From Nitrososphaeraceae archaeon (GTDB lineage: Archaea; Thermoproteota; Nitrososphaeria; Nitrososphaerales; Nitrososphaeraceae), in assembly GCA_025936955.1 (NCBI GenBank), contig JAICSL010000108.1, positions 1-6,352 of the forward strand: a stretch of DNA of 6,352 nt. Direction: 5' to 3'. The position numbers and the translations under genes are program-made. This document shows positions 1 through 5,319 of this stretch, piece after piece. The notes below the pieces were generated by a model. It ran no database searches. It saw nothing but the letters and a program-made list of their open reading frames with translations, and was not told where the DNA came from. Positions within the stretch are counted from its first letter, which is position 1. Every line of letters begins with the position of its first letter.

Positions 1-62
1 TATCGTTCTCATTTGCTAATGGATTCAAAAGCCTTTTTTACCTTATACTTTTCATTTATCAT

Positions 63-100
63 GCCATGTTAATCCTTTGAGGATATCGAATGAACATGGC
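63..100. repeat. Nested inverted repeat (8-bp outer arms)
   Basis: GCCATGTT at 63-70 is the exact reverse complement of AACATGGC at 93-100. Inside it, ATCCT (72-76) pairs with AGGAT (80-84) around a 3-nt loop. As RNA this would be a two-tier hairpin. No T-run follows closely on the plus strand, so a terminator role is not supported. It may be a structured remnant or chance. Confidence 0.4.
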
Positions 101-178
101 CAAAGCCTAATAGATGACACAAAGAAAAATCATCTTGTCTTGTTTGAACATAGCCACTGCAGGTTCAGAGAAATCGTG

Positions 179-254
179 CACAATGCAGATAGAGATAGCA
201 TCTTTTAGGGATTCCAGTTAATTTGTAATGCTCAAAAATGGAGACTGCATTGTG
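179..254. repeat. 10-bp inverted repeat, 56-nt spacer
   Basis: CACAATGCAG at 179-188 is the exact reverse complement of CTGCATTGTG at 245-254. The arms do not extend on either side. I recognise no mobile-element ends or RNA family. The arms have a mixed base composition, so they are less likely to be low-complexity noise than pure A/T dyads, but the function is unknown. Confidence 0.4.
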
Positions 255-264
255 GGTTTGCAGA

Positions 265-280
265 TATATATGTATAATAA
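265..280 (+). promoter_or_regulatory. Candidate TATA-rich promoter
   Basis: An alternating A/T stretch (ATATATATGTATAATA) lies about 60-70 nt upstream of the ATG at 338. An archaeal TATA box here would place the transcription start near 295-305 and give a leader of about 35-40 nt. The call rests on composition and position only; similar A/T runs are common in this window. Confidence 0.25.
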
Positions 281-337
281 CGAATTATTGGGAAGATACA
301 CGCTAGGTTTATTAATTGTAGATCATAATGCTGAGAT

Positions 338-493
338 ATGATCCCAACTGTGAGGCTTTCACAGAAATCCTCAGTTACAACCATTTTGCTCATAGTAGCA
401 GTAGCAGGGATATTATCATTTAGTGGAATCAGCGTTAATTTAACTTATAACAATAAGGATAACAAACTTGTAGCTTTCACATTAGTACAATAG
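338..493 (+). CDS. Possible 51-residue secreted/membrane peptide
   Basis: An ATG at 338 opens 51 codons ending in TAG at 491-493. The product has a short polar start with R6 and K10, a hydrophobic stretch at about residues 14-31 (ILLIVAVAGIL), then a polar tail beginning NLTYNN, which includes an N-glycosylation sequon. This resembles the signal peptide plus first mature residues of the exported protein at 5500-6009. It may therefore be a genuine micro-protein, or the leftover 5' end of a longer secreted protein whose remainder is lost; the same frame stops again a few codons later. A T-run at 537-543 could end its transcript. The minus strand is also open across much of this stretch, so a chance frame cannot be excluded. 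I do not recognise a family. Confidence 0.3.
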   Translation: MIPTVRLSQKSSVTTILLIVAVAGILSFSGISVNLTYNNKDNKLVAFTLVQ

Positions 494-512
494 AAACCTA
501 TGAGTAGTTGCG

Positions 513-543
513 AATGATTAGATCATTATGACCTTCTTTTTTT
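513..543 (+). terminator. Candidate hairpin plus T-run terminator
   Basis: AATGAT (513-518) and ATCATT (522-527) form a 6-bp stem with a 3-nt loop, followed 9 nt later by seven T residues (537-543). Archaea terminate largely on T-runs, so this could end a transcript covering 338-493. The stem is weak and A/T-rich, so the T-run is the main support. Confidence 0.3.
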
Positions 544-750
544 GATGCTTTACAAGTAATGGCTCTTTGAGTCAACTTGTATAGTATAGTGGGCAAAAGG
601 CGCATAAAGTTTTCTAACTAAATGTGCATTAGAATTGGTTAACATAACCTTATACTATTTCATGTAATTGTCTGTATATTTGAGCAATCTTTTTTTGGCC
701 CTTAGATCTAAATATATGATATAGCAGTGACGCGTATTCTGTGGTATGCG

Positions 751-764
751 ATACACTAGTGTAT
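751..764. repeat. Perfect 14-bp palindrome
   Basis: ATACACTAGTGTAT reads the same on both strands. It is flanked by complementary tracts: TGTGG (740-744) with CCACA (770-774), and a longer 734-742 / 804-812 pairing that includes one G-T pair. The whole could fold as a roughly 80-nt structure, but these pairings are partly exclusive. It is close to tRNA length, yet it lacks a T-loop GTTC motif and a normal acceptor/D-arm, so it is not called as a tRNA. An operator or chance are the alternatives. Confidence 0.35.
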
Positions 765-1025
765 GTAATCCACATCGTGGTAAATGGATGGATGGAATTG
801 ATTACAGAATGCAATCGCTTTTAGCATCACATCGTCTTCTAACGCTGCTATGTTATATTGAGATTTAACACAGATATTGTATTTGTTATACGGATATAAC
901 CTTAGGACAGCTTCAAGTATGCATTGAAGAAACAAAATACTACTCTATCTAACCTAGTGCTAAAGTAATCTCAACAGAACGACTTTAATAATCTTGCGAT
1001 ATTACATATAGTTTGAGGGTGTAAT

Positions 1026-1377
1026 CTATGAAGCAATATTATAGAAAAGTCTTCCTGTTCTCTGGTTCTCACCTATAGCAGTCCTAAAAAGAGACTCACG
1101 TATATAAGAAGGAGATAGTTTTAAGTTCAGTTCAGATATTCCTAACTTCCATAAATCTATTTTCTTATCGACCAAATCACTTCAACTTGATGCAAAGTCA
1201 CCAATCCACTTTCCCCAACCATTCTCCTTATCTGTAGAAGTAATGGTTCGAATTTGGAACTTACTTTTATTACTTCCATACTATAGACATATTGATAGTC
1301 ATCCCTTCTAGATGGATTGTAGATCTTTTACGTTTACCAAAACCATCAACATCACTCCAAACTGTAGTAATAGAATA
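1026..1377 (-). pseudogene. Possible decayed gene, family not recognised
   Basis: Reading the minus strand from 1377 down, three protein-like segments follow one another in different frames. The first (1377 to about 1325) includes VWSDVDGFGKRK. The second (about 1321-1262) includes YNPSRRDDYQYVYSMEVIKV. The third (about 1262-1029) includes TSTDKENGWGKWIGDFASS, an in-frame TGA at 1184-1182, then a segment containing DLVDKKIDLWKLGISELNLK, and ends with TAG at 1028-1026. Two frameshifts and one nonsense codon would be needed to join them. The residue mix (K/E/D/G/W, few rare runs) looks like real protein, but each piece alone is short enough to be chance. It lies just downstream of the cupredoxin gene on the same strand, so it may be the lost third member of that cluster. 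I cannot name a family. Confidence 0.3.
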
Positions 1378-1419
1378 TCAACAGAACAGTTAATTAGCTA
1401 CCTGAGATTTTTATTATTT

Positions 1420-2595
1420 TTAGATTATACCCTTACGATATAGAAAATAGACCGCAGCTACCGCAGCAGGGATGCCAAATATAACGGCATAGGCTATATA
1501 GACAAGCGTTAAGGGGCTTACCTTGAAAGGATTATTAGCTTGATTATTAGCGCTCTCATATTGTGATGCTAATTTGTTTGCAGAGGATGATGAAATATTA
1601 GGATTGTCATACACTGTAGTATTAAACTGAGCAAAAGATGATTTTACACCTCCGATATTTTCAATCCGAATAATAATTGGACCAGAGTTTGCAAATACAA
1701 AATTCTGAAGATTCATTCCTACTTGAGAAATACTTGGAATACGTTCAAGTTGCTTTCCATTTTGAATCAATATAAAATCAAATGGCAGAAGATTTGGTTT
1801 ATTATTTGCACTATCAAAGAAGATGACAAAAAAAGATATCTCTTTACCTGTCAATAAAACTTTAGGTTCCCAACTTAAACCAACTTCGGTTTTTCCATCA
1901 GGGGTAAAGGTGTAAATTGGTAATTTGCTTATTTGCTTACCCGAAGCGTCCACAGGATAGTTAGGAATATTCTCTATTTCTCTTTTAACTGCCACTAAAC
2001 CTTCCATCCAAGGATGAATAGTACAAAAATAACTAAATGTCCCAGGATTGGTAAATATATGAGTCCATGATTGTCCAGGTTTGAAAGAACCGCTATCAAA
2101 TATTCCATTCGAGGTTCCTTTTTTATTATTCATCAGGCTTTCAATTCCTGAACCAATGCCGCTTGTAACAGTATGAGCCTCGCTATCATTATTTGTCCAC
2201 ATAACTGTATCATTTACATTTATAGTAATTTGTCTTGGCAAATACCATTGTCTTGGTTCTAATTTAGTAACATCGAGCTCTGGATTTGCTGAACCCTGTG
2301 GTATCATGACAGTAAAGTTTTTGCTTCCTACAGTTTTGGCCTTTGCCAAGTGATAGTAATAAAAATTATTATTATTGTCTCTGTTCTCTCTATAAAGGAA
2401 AGAAGAGTAAAAATCGATTGAATTGACGATAATGCTACCAGATAATAAGAAGAATAGTAAACATACCATATGAAAAGTAGTAGAACTCATATGATTATCG
2501 TTATTATTTGTCAAATAGAGATACATTAATTCGGTTATATTGAATATACCGTATAAGCCTTTATTTACGCATTTTAGCAATAGATTAAATGTCAT
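1420..2595 (-). CDS. Membrane-anchored cupredoxin (plastocyanin-type)
   Basis: This is a probable blue copper electron carrier on the outer face of the membrane. In the 391-residue form, a hydrophobic segment at about 43-58 is followed by an Asn/Tyr-rich linker (70-82) and a cupredoxin domain at about 92-204. That domain shows all four type-1 copper ligands: H141 in the SEAHTVTSG block, then C191, H194 and M197 in FCTIHPWMEG. A second beta-rich domain spans about 235-330, followed by a Ser/Asn-rich linker and a C-terminal helix (about 362-386) with a short basic tail (YRKGII), giving an outside-facing, C-anchored topology. Thaumarchaea use many such proteins in place of c-type cytochromes; the partner here is unknown. 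The longest start (2595) is given because it lies 24 nt after the upstream stop. ATG codons at 2526 and 2490 are alternatives; 2490 would put the hydrophobic segment near the N-terminus, as in a normal signal peptide, but that start has no K/R before it. Confidence 0.9.
   Translation of the reverse strand: MTFNLLLKCVNKGLYGIFNITELMYLYLTNNNDNHMSSTTFHMVCLLFFLLSGSIIVNSIDFYSSFLYRENRDNNNNFYYYHLAKAKTVGSKNFTVMIPQGSANPELDVTKLEPRQWYLPRQITINVNDTVMWTNNDSEAHTVTSGIGSGIESLMNNKKGTSNGIFDSGSFKPGQSWTHIFTNPGTFSYFCTIHPWMEGLVAVKREIENIPNYPVDASGKQISKLPIYTFTPDGKTEVGLSWEPKVLLTGKEISFFVIFFDSANNKPNLLPFDFILIQNGKQLERIPSISQVGMNLQNFVFANSGPIIIRIENIGGVKSSFAQFNTTVYDNPNISSSSANKLASQYESANNQANNPFKVSPLTLVYIAYAVIFGIPAAVAAVYFLYRKGII
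2533..2550 (-). promoter_or_regulatory. Candidate internal promoter for the cupredoxin
   Basis: On the minus strand this reads GGTATATTCAATATAACC, a near-palindromic A/T box. If it acts as a TATA element, transcription would start near 2520, which fits translation from the internal ATG at 2490 (leader of about 30 nt) or from about 2526 (leaderless). It lies inside the N-terminal part of the long reading, so it bears on the start choice. The evidence is position and composition only. Confidence 0.22.
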
Positions 2596-2619
2596 CGTTA
2601 TTTGCTCTTCGAATGTCTT

Positions 2620-4179
2620 CTACAATCGGTATTCATGTTTTGGATAATCTTGTTCCTCTTTTTTTCTTGATCTTTGTAATATTATTATGATACCAAATAT
2701 GGCAGATATTATGAAGACTGTAGCATAAGTTGAAGGAAATTCAGGAACAACTACATATCCTCTTACTAGGCCATTCCGTGTAAGATCCTCAGCTTGTCCT
2801 GTCTTCAGTAATCCTTTAATCTGTAACTGTACTTGATAAATATCGTTGGATGGAAAAGTAACTGTTTGAGTATCAGTTGCGTTTTTTGCAATCAAGTTTT
2901 GTTTGGTTATTACAGAATGGTCATTTTTATCCAATATAGTCATATCATATTTTATATTACTAGTTGACAAGGGAGTTGAAGTAACAGGATCGTAAAATGA
3001 AATATTAACAGTAGATTGTGTTTTTGGCACAAGCGGGTTTGGAGACCATGATACTGCAGCATGAATTCCACCTGTGTTTGTAACTAGATCAGATGAAGTC
3101 GCAATTTGGTGAGTGGAAGCGGTGAGTGGCGATAAAGAAAATTGCATTACATTTGTTGTTGTATTGGTCTTAGCTCCACTGGTATTACTATTATTAGTAA
3201 CCATAGCATTTACTTGCTGAGCAATTCTGAGAACATCATTCTTGTTAATAAGATAATGTACGACCATTGCGTCAGGGAAAGAAAACGGATCAATAGCTAG
3301 TGAGCGGCCCGATAATGGCTGACCGTTAACCGAGGCATTGAACTGAGTATTATCTCCAAGACCTTTCCAAGATTTTGGAAGCCTCATTTCCTCGTGGACA
3401 AATATAGGTTGCTGTTGAAGACGCGGCAGGCTCCAGTTAAACGGCATTGACCAGGAGAAAGATTGGTTCATTGGATCGAAATTAATTTTGTCGTTGCTTA
3501 TTTTATCATAATATGAAACAAGCGTCGTGTTATAGCTATGATTTTGATAATTCCAGTTATTATGATAAATGTCACCTACACTAAGGTAAGAATCGTATTT
3601 TGGTGCATTTTCTGGAATGAATATGTTCCTATCATTATCAATTGCAAATATTTCAACATGAAAATGATATAGTCCACCTTCTAATAATACAGGACCTTTA
3701 ACACTTATTATACCACCAGGATCGGCTACCCAGGCATTTTGGAATGGGTCTTGTTGTCCATAAACTGTTACAGGACCCTCTGCAGGCTGTATCTTCAAAG
3801 TTAGTAATCCATTATGTGCATGAAAAAAGTCTTCAAGAAGCGGCTTTTGATTTGTAGAGGAGGATGTACCTTTGGTAACAGTTATCTCATAAGTAACATG
3901 CTGAATAGTTTCATTATTCTTTGCATCAAACAACCTGAATTGCATGAATGCATCCTGTCTATTGTCAGTAGTTAAGATAGGCGGGTTAACTTTGACAAAG
4001 AGACTTGCTTGTCTGTTGCCAACACTTGCGGGTGGTAAATTTTCTTGTGTTAATCCATCCGCATAAGCTTTTTGACTAAGCAAATAAGGAGAAACGACAT
4101 ATGTTAAAAAAGATATCAATAATAGTGTAATGACAACAAAAGAACTTAAAGTTAAATGAATATTTTGATTCTTAAGCAT
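2620..4179 (-). CDS. Exported PEFP-tailed surface protein, unknown function
   Basis: This is a 519-residue exported protein. A signal peptide ends at about residue 40 (KAYA before DG). A beta-rich domain follows at about 58-180 and contains two His pairs, H120/H122 (FFHAHNG) and H172/H174 (YHFHVE). A middle region (about 195-320) has MPFNW (245-249), VHEE (261-264) and IDPFSFPD (296-303) motifs and no family I can name. A Thr/Asn-rich linker (325-345) leads to a second beta-rich domain (about 374-457). The tail is PEFP (479-482), a helix at about 484-501, and a basic/acidic end (RSRKKEE). This layout resembles archaeal PEF-type C-terminal sorting signals processed by archaeosortases, but it could equally be a plain anchor. 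Many N-x-S/T sequons fit a glycosylated surface protein. It is the first gene of the minus-strand pair with the cupredoxin. The His pairs could bind metal; that is speculation. The ATG at 4179 is probably leaderless, as no ribosome binding site is visible. Confidence 0.8.
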   Translation of the reverse strand: MLKNQNIHLTLSSFVVITLLLISFLTYVVSPYLLSQKAYADGLTQENLPPASVGNRQASLFVKVNPPILTTDNRQDAFMQFRLFDAKNNETIQHVTYEITVTKGTSSSTNQKPLLEDFFHAHNGLLTLKIQPAEGPVTVYGQQDPFQNAWVADPGGIISVKGPVLLEGGLYHFHVEIFAIDNDRNIFIPENAPKYDSYLSVGDIYHNNWNYQNHSYNTTLVSYYDKISNDKINFDPMNQSFSWSMPFNWSLPRLQQQPIFVHEEMRLPKSWKGLGDNTQFNASVNGQPLSGRSLAIDPFSFPDAMVVHYLINKNDVLRIAQQVNAMVTNNSNTSGAKTNTTTNVMQFSLSPLTASTHQIATSSDLVTNTGGIHAAVSWSPNPLVPKTQSTVNISFYDPVTSTPLSTSNIKYDMTILDKNDHSVITKQNLIAKNATDTQTVTFPSNDIYQVQLQIKGLLKTGQAEDLTRNGLVRGYVVVPEFPSTYATVFIISAIFGIIIILQRSRKKEEQDYPKHEYRL

Positions 4180-4195
4180 TTAAACATCTACTTTG

Positions 4196-4207
4196 TAATA
4201 TATTAAT
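4196..4207 (-). promoter_or_regulatory. Probable TATA box for the 519-residue gene
   Basis: The minus strand reads ATTAATATATTA, centred about 23 nt upstream of the ATG at 4179 and preceded by GAAAC, a purine-rich tract in the position of a BRE. This spacing would start transcription at or next to the ATG, giving a leaderless mRNA, which fits the absence of a ribosome binding site. Confidence 0.5.
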
Positions 4208-4208
4208 A

Positions 4209-4218
4209 TGTTTCAGTA
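4209..4218. promoter_or_regulatory. Candidate operator copy 1 (TGTTTCAGTA)
   Basis: TGTTTCAGTA lies immediately upstream of the TATA box of the minus-strand pair, overlapping its BRE position. The identical 10-mer occurs at 4561-4570, immediately upstream of the regulator's TATA-like box. Relative to each gene's direction the two copies are in opposite orientation. A protein bound here would sit where TFB contacts DNA. Confidence 0.35.
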
Positions 4219-4345
4219 CTAAATTATCTAATGATCTGATAGATATAAATCCCTCCCAGTTCTCCAAATACCTAACTTTCTCTTCATACTGTTGAAACAT
4301 GTTGTTCATAAGTATTTACATATATGGGTAGATAAAGTTAATGGT

Positions 4346-4357
4346 TAGATATATCTA
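4346..4357. repeat. 12-bp palindrome TAGATATATCTA
   Basis: This is a perfect palindrome near the middle of the divergent spacer. Its half-site TAGATA also forms the outer ends of the longer inverted repeat at 5253-5281. It is a candidate operator for a dimeric winged-helix protein, but the sequence is A/T-rich and of low information content. Confidence 0.3.
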
Positions 4358-4374
4358 GTATCATTATAATTTGG

Positions 4375-4412
4375 TATTACTTTCTATGAATCTTACAAGA
4401 TCCAAAGTAATA
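4375..4412. repeat. 9-bp inverted repeat with inner hairpin
   Basis: TATTACTTT (4375-4383) and AAAGTAATA (4404-4412) are exact reverse complements, 20 nt apart. The spacer itself contains ATCTT (4390-4394) and AAGAT (4397-4401) around 2 nt. The result is a two-tier stem in the divergent spacer, either a regulatory dyad or a structured transcript element. Confidence 0.35.
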
Positions 4413-4560
4413 ATGAAGCAATATTGAACAAATATCGCTGACAAGACTTTACAGAAAAAAAAGTTTCCTTAAAATAAATAATATACCTTCTGTTTAAATC
4501 AGCATTGGCCATATAAAATATAGGTTAACAAGATAGTACCTAATCATTAGCTTGCCTATT

Positions 4561-4570
4561 TGTTTCAGTA
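4561..4570. promoter_or_regulatory. Candidate operator copy 2 (TGTTTCAGTA)
   Basis: This is an exact second copy of the 10-mer at 4209-4218, here directly abutting the A/T-rich box upstream of the winged-helix regulator. It is consistent with one factor, possibly the regulator itself, controlling both sides of the spacer; that link is inference. Confidence 0.35.
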
Positions 4571-4580
4571 TAGATATAAT
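4571..4580 (+). promoter_or_regulatory. Candidate TATA box for the regulator
   Basis: TAGATATAAT lies 37-46 nt upstream of the ATG at 4617 and would give a leader of roughly 13 nt. That leader would contain AAGGA (4605-4609), a weak ribosome-binding-like sequence 7 nt before the ATG. A second A/T box at about 4595-4602 lies slightly too close to the ATG. Confidence 0.35.
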
Positions 4581-4616
4581 AATAGTAACGCTATTCTTTA
4601 TACTAAGGATTAACTT

Positions 4617-5201
4617 ATGAAGGCAGCGTATATTGTAGATGATGTAAAAATTGCTAAGATACTAGTTGATCCAATGCGAAGAGCAATTCTAGAGTTACTC
4701 AGGCAAAAACCCATGACACAAGCAGGCTTGGCAAATGAACTTGGATTGACAGGAGCTTCTCTTAATTATCATATAAAAATACTTAGATCTAACAAATTAG
4801 TAACTATAGTAAGAAAGGAAGTCGAGATGCATAAGGTAATGCAGATATTTTTCTCTTCTATCGCATATTTATTTGTGTATGATTTAGATTCGCTGCCTAA
4901 AAATATTGCTCGTTATTTTTATCCCATTAGTCTTGAAAGGGCAAGAGCAGTTATTTCTTTACTTACATTAAATAAAAAAGATCTATCATCATTATCTAAT
5001 TATCATATTGAAGAAACTCCTGAGGTAATTAATGCTATATCAGAACACTTGTGCCGGTTTCTTGTAAATACTGCACGGCCTTACGAAAAGCAAACTGTTA
5101 ATCATTCCGATGATAGAATCATCTACAAAATATATCATGGTGCATTAAGTAGCCTATTAAAAGATAGCATACAATCACACAATATTAAAAAAATGACTTA
5201 G
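4617..5201 (+). CDS. ArsR-like winged-helix transcriptional regulator
   Basis: This is a cytoplasmic DNA-binding protein of 194 residues. Residues 10-75 form an ArsR-type winged helix: a first helix around VDPMRRAILELL (17-28), the helix-turn-helix MTQAGLANELGLTGASLNYHI at 33-53 with recognition helix around 46-57, and a wing near 60-75. The remaining 115 residues form a mostly helical C-terminal part (motifs SLPKNIARYFYPIS and VINAISEHLCRFL) that I cannot assign. It is longer than a minimal ArsR repressor of about 100 residues, so it probably carries its own sensing or dimerisation domain. There is a single Cys (C146) and no obvious CxC metal site, so classical metal sensing is not supported by the motif. 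It is divergent from the cupredoxin pair and upstream of another exported protein, which suggests local control. The ATG at 4617 has AAGGA 7 nt upstream. Confidence 0.82.
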   Translation: MKAAYIVDDVKIAKILVDPMRRAILELLRQKPMTQAGLANELGLTGASLNYHIKILRSNKLVTIVRKEVEMHKVMQIFFSSIAYLFVYDLDSLPKNIARYFYPISLERARAVISLLTLNKKDLSSLSNYHIEETPEVINAISEHLCRFLVNTARPYEKQTVNHSDDRIIYKIYHGALSSLLKDSIQSHNIKKMT

Positions 5202-5221
5202 ATCAGGTTAAAACATCAAAA

Positions 5222-5235
5222 AATATGATCATATT
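5222..5235. repeat. Perfect 14-bp palindrome AATATGATCATATT
   Basis: This palindrome begins 20 nt after the regulator's stop codon and does not extend further. With the stronger inverted repeat beginning 12-18 nt downstream it makes a dense dyad cluster. It could be an operator for the downstream unit or part of a 3' end structure. Confidence 0.35.
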
Positions 5236-5246
5236 ATAAAAGCTTC

Positions 5247-5286
5247 ACTAACTAGATAAACCTAATTATTAGGTTTATCTAATAGT
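5247..5286. repeat. 13-bp perfect inverted repeat, 3-nt loop
   Basis: TAGATAAACCTAA (5253-5265) and TTAGGTTTATCTA (5269-5281) are exact reverse complements separated by TTA. Beyond a small bulge, ACTA (5247-5250) and TAGT (5283-5286) also pair. It is the strongest dyad in the window. It lies between the regulator's stop and a TATA-like box at 5288-5296, so it is placed either to terminate the regulator transcript or to act as an operator just upstream of the next promoter. No long T-run follows on the plus strand, which favours the operator reading slightly. Confidence 0.6.
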
Positions 5287-5287
5287 A

Positions 5288-5296
5288 TTTTATATA
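5288..5296 (+). promoter_or_regulatory. Probable TATA box for the downstream unit
   Basis: TTTTATATA is a good archaeal TATA match. Transcription would start near 5318-5320, which coincides with the ATG at 5320 of the small frame described next (a leaderless start). I see no better promoter before the gene at 5500, so this box probably serves both. It abuts the 13-bp inverted repeat. Confidence 0.45.
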
Positions 5297-5319
5297 GTAT
5301 GTTGTTAATGTCAATGTCA

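Larger units (their letters stand above)
1..337. other. Non-coding or decayed spacer with inverted repeats
   Basis: I see no convincing intact gene here. The plus strand has only short chance-sized frames, such as 35 codons from an ATG at 114. On the minus strand, two adjoining open segments (about 284-207, then 217-110) could be joined by one frameshift and read like protein, but each is short enough to be chance in AT-rich DNA. The inverted repeats at 63-100 and 179-254 are listed separately. A run of alternating A/T at about 265-280 could be a promoter for the small frame at 338. Confidence 0.4.
494..1025. other. Long spacer without a recognisable gene
   Basis: The plus strand contains only very short frames. 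On the minus strand there is one stop-free run of about 59 codons (around 943-755) without a clear start or a family I recognise; a run of that length is expected by chance at this base composition. The spacer also has T7 runs at 537-543 and 690-696, a perfect 14-bp palindrome at 751-764, a GGAT triplication around 785-796, and small hairpins at 885-900 (GTTATA/TATAAC) and 911-929 (CTTCAA/TTGAAG). No tRNA or rRNA signature was found. Confidence 0.45.
4180..4616. other. Divergent regulatory spacer
   Basis: This 437-nt spacer separates the minus-strand cupredoxin pair from the plus-strand regulator. It holds a candidate promoter at each end, two exact copies of TGTTTCAGTA (4209-4218 and 4561-4570), a third, inverted and interrupted copy (TACTG-TT-GAAACA, 4287-4299), the palindrome TAGATATATCTA (4346-4357) and a 9-bp inverted repeat (4375-4412). 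No coding frame of note was found. The density of dyads is higher than needed for two simple promoters and suggests protein binding sites. Confidence 0.5.

Noticed and set aside
114..221. 35-codon plus-strand frame from an ATG at 114
   Set aside because: Too short, with no promoter, export signal or recognisable motif.
234..444. Minus-strand open frame (53 codons from an ATG near 396, longer stop to stop) opposite the 338-493 frame
   Set aside because: The antisense of a hydrophobic signal segment often stays open. No export or domain feature is seen, and the length is expected by chance here.
733..812. tRNA-sized foldable segment
   Set aside because: It has no T-loop GTTC motif, and the D-arm and acceptor stem do not match tRNA rules.
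755..943. Stop-free run of about 59 codons on the minus strand
   Set aside because: There is no convincing start codon or family signature. At this A/T content one or more runs of this length per kilobase are expected by chance.
1028..1078. 16-codon frame from the ATG at 1028, whose first 13 bases recur at 4413-4425
   Set aside because: The frame is very short, and a shared A/T-rich 13-mer in 6 kb is not strong evidence of a repeat family.
1245..1262. GGTTCGAAT, resembling a tRNA T-loop
   Set aside because: The flanking bases do not pair into a 5-bp T-stem, and no acceptor or anticodon arm is found nearby.
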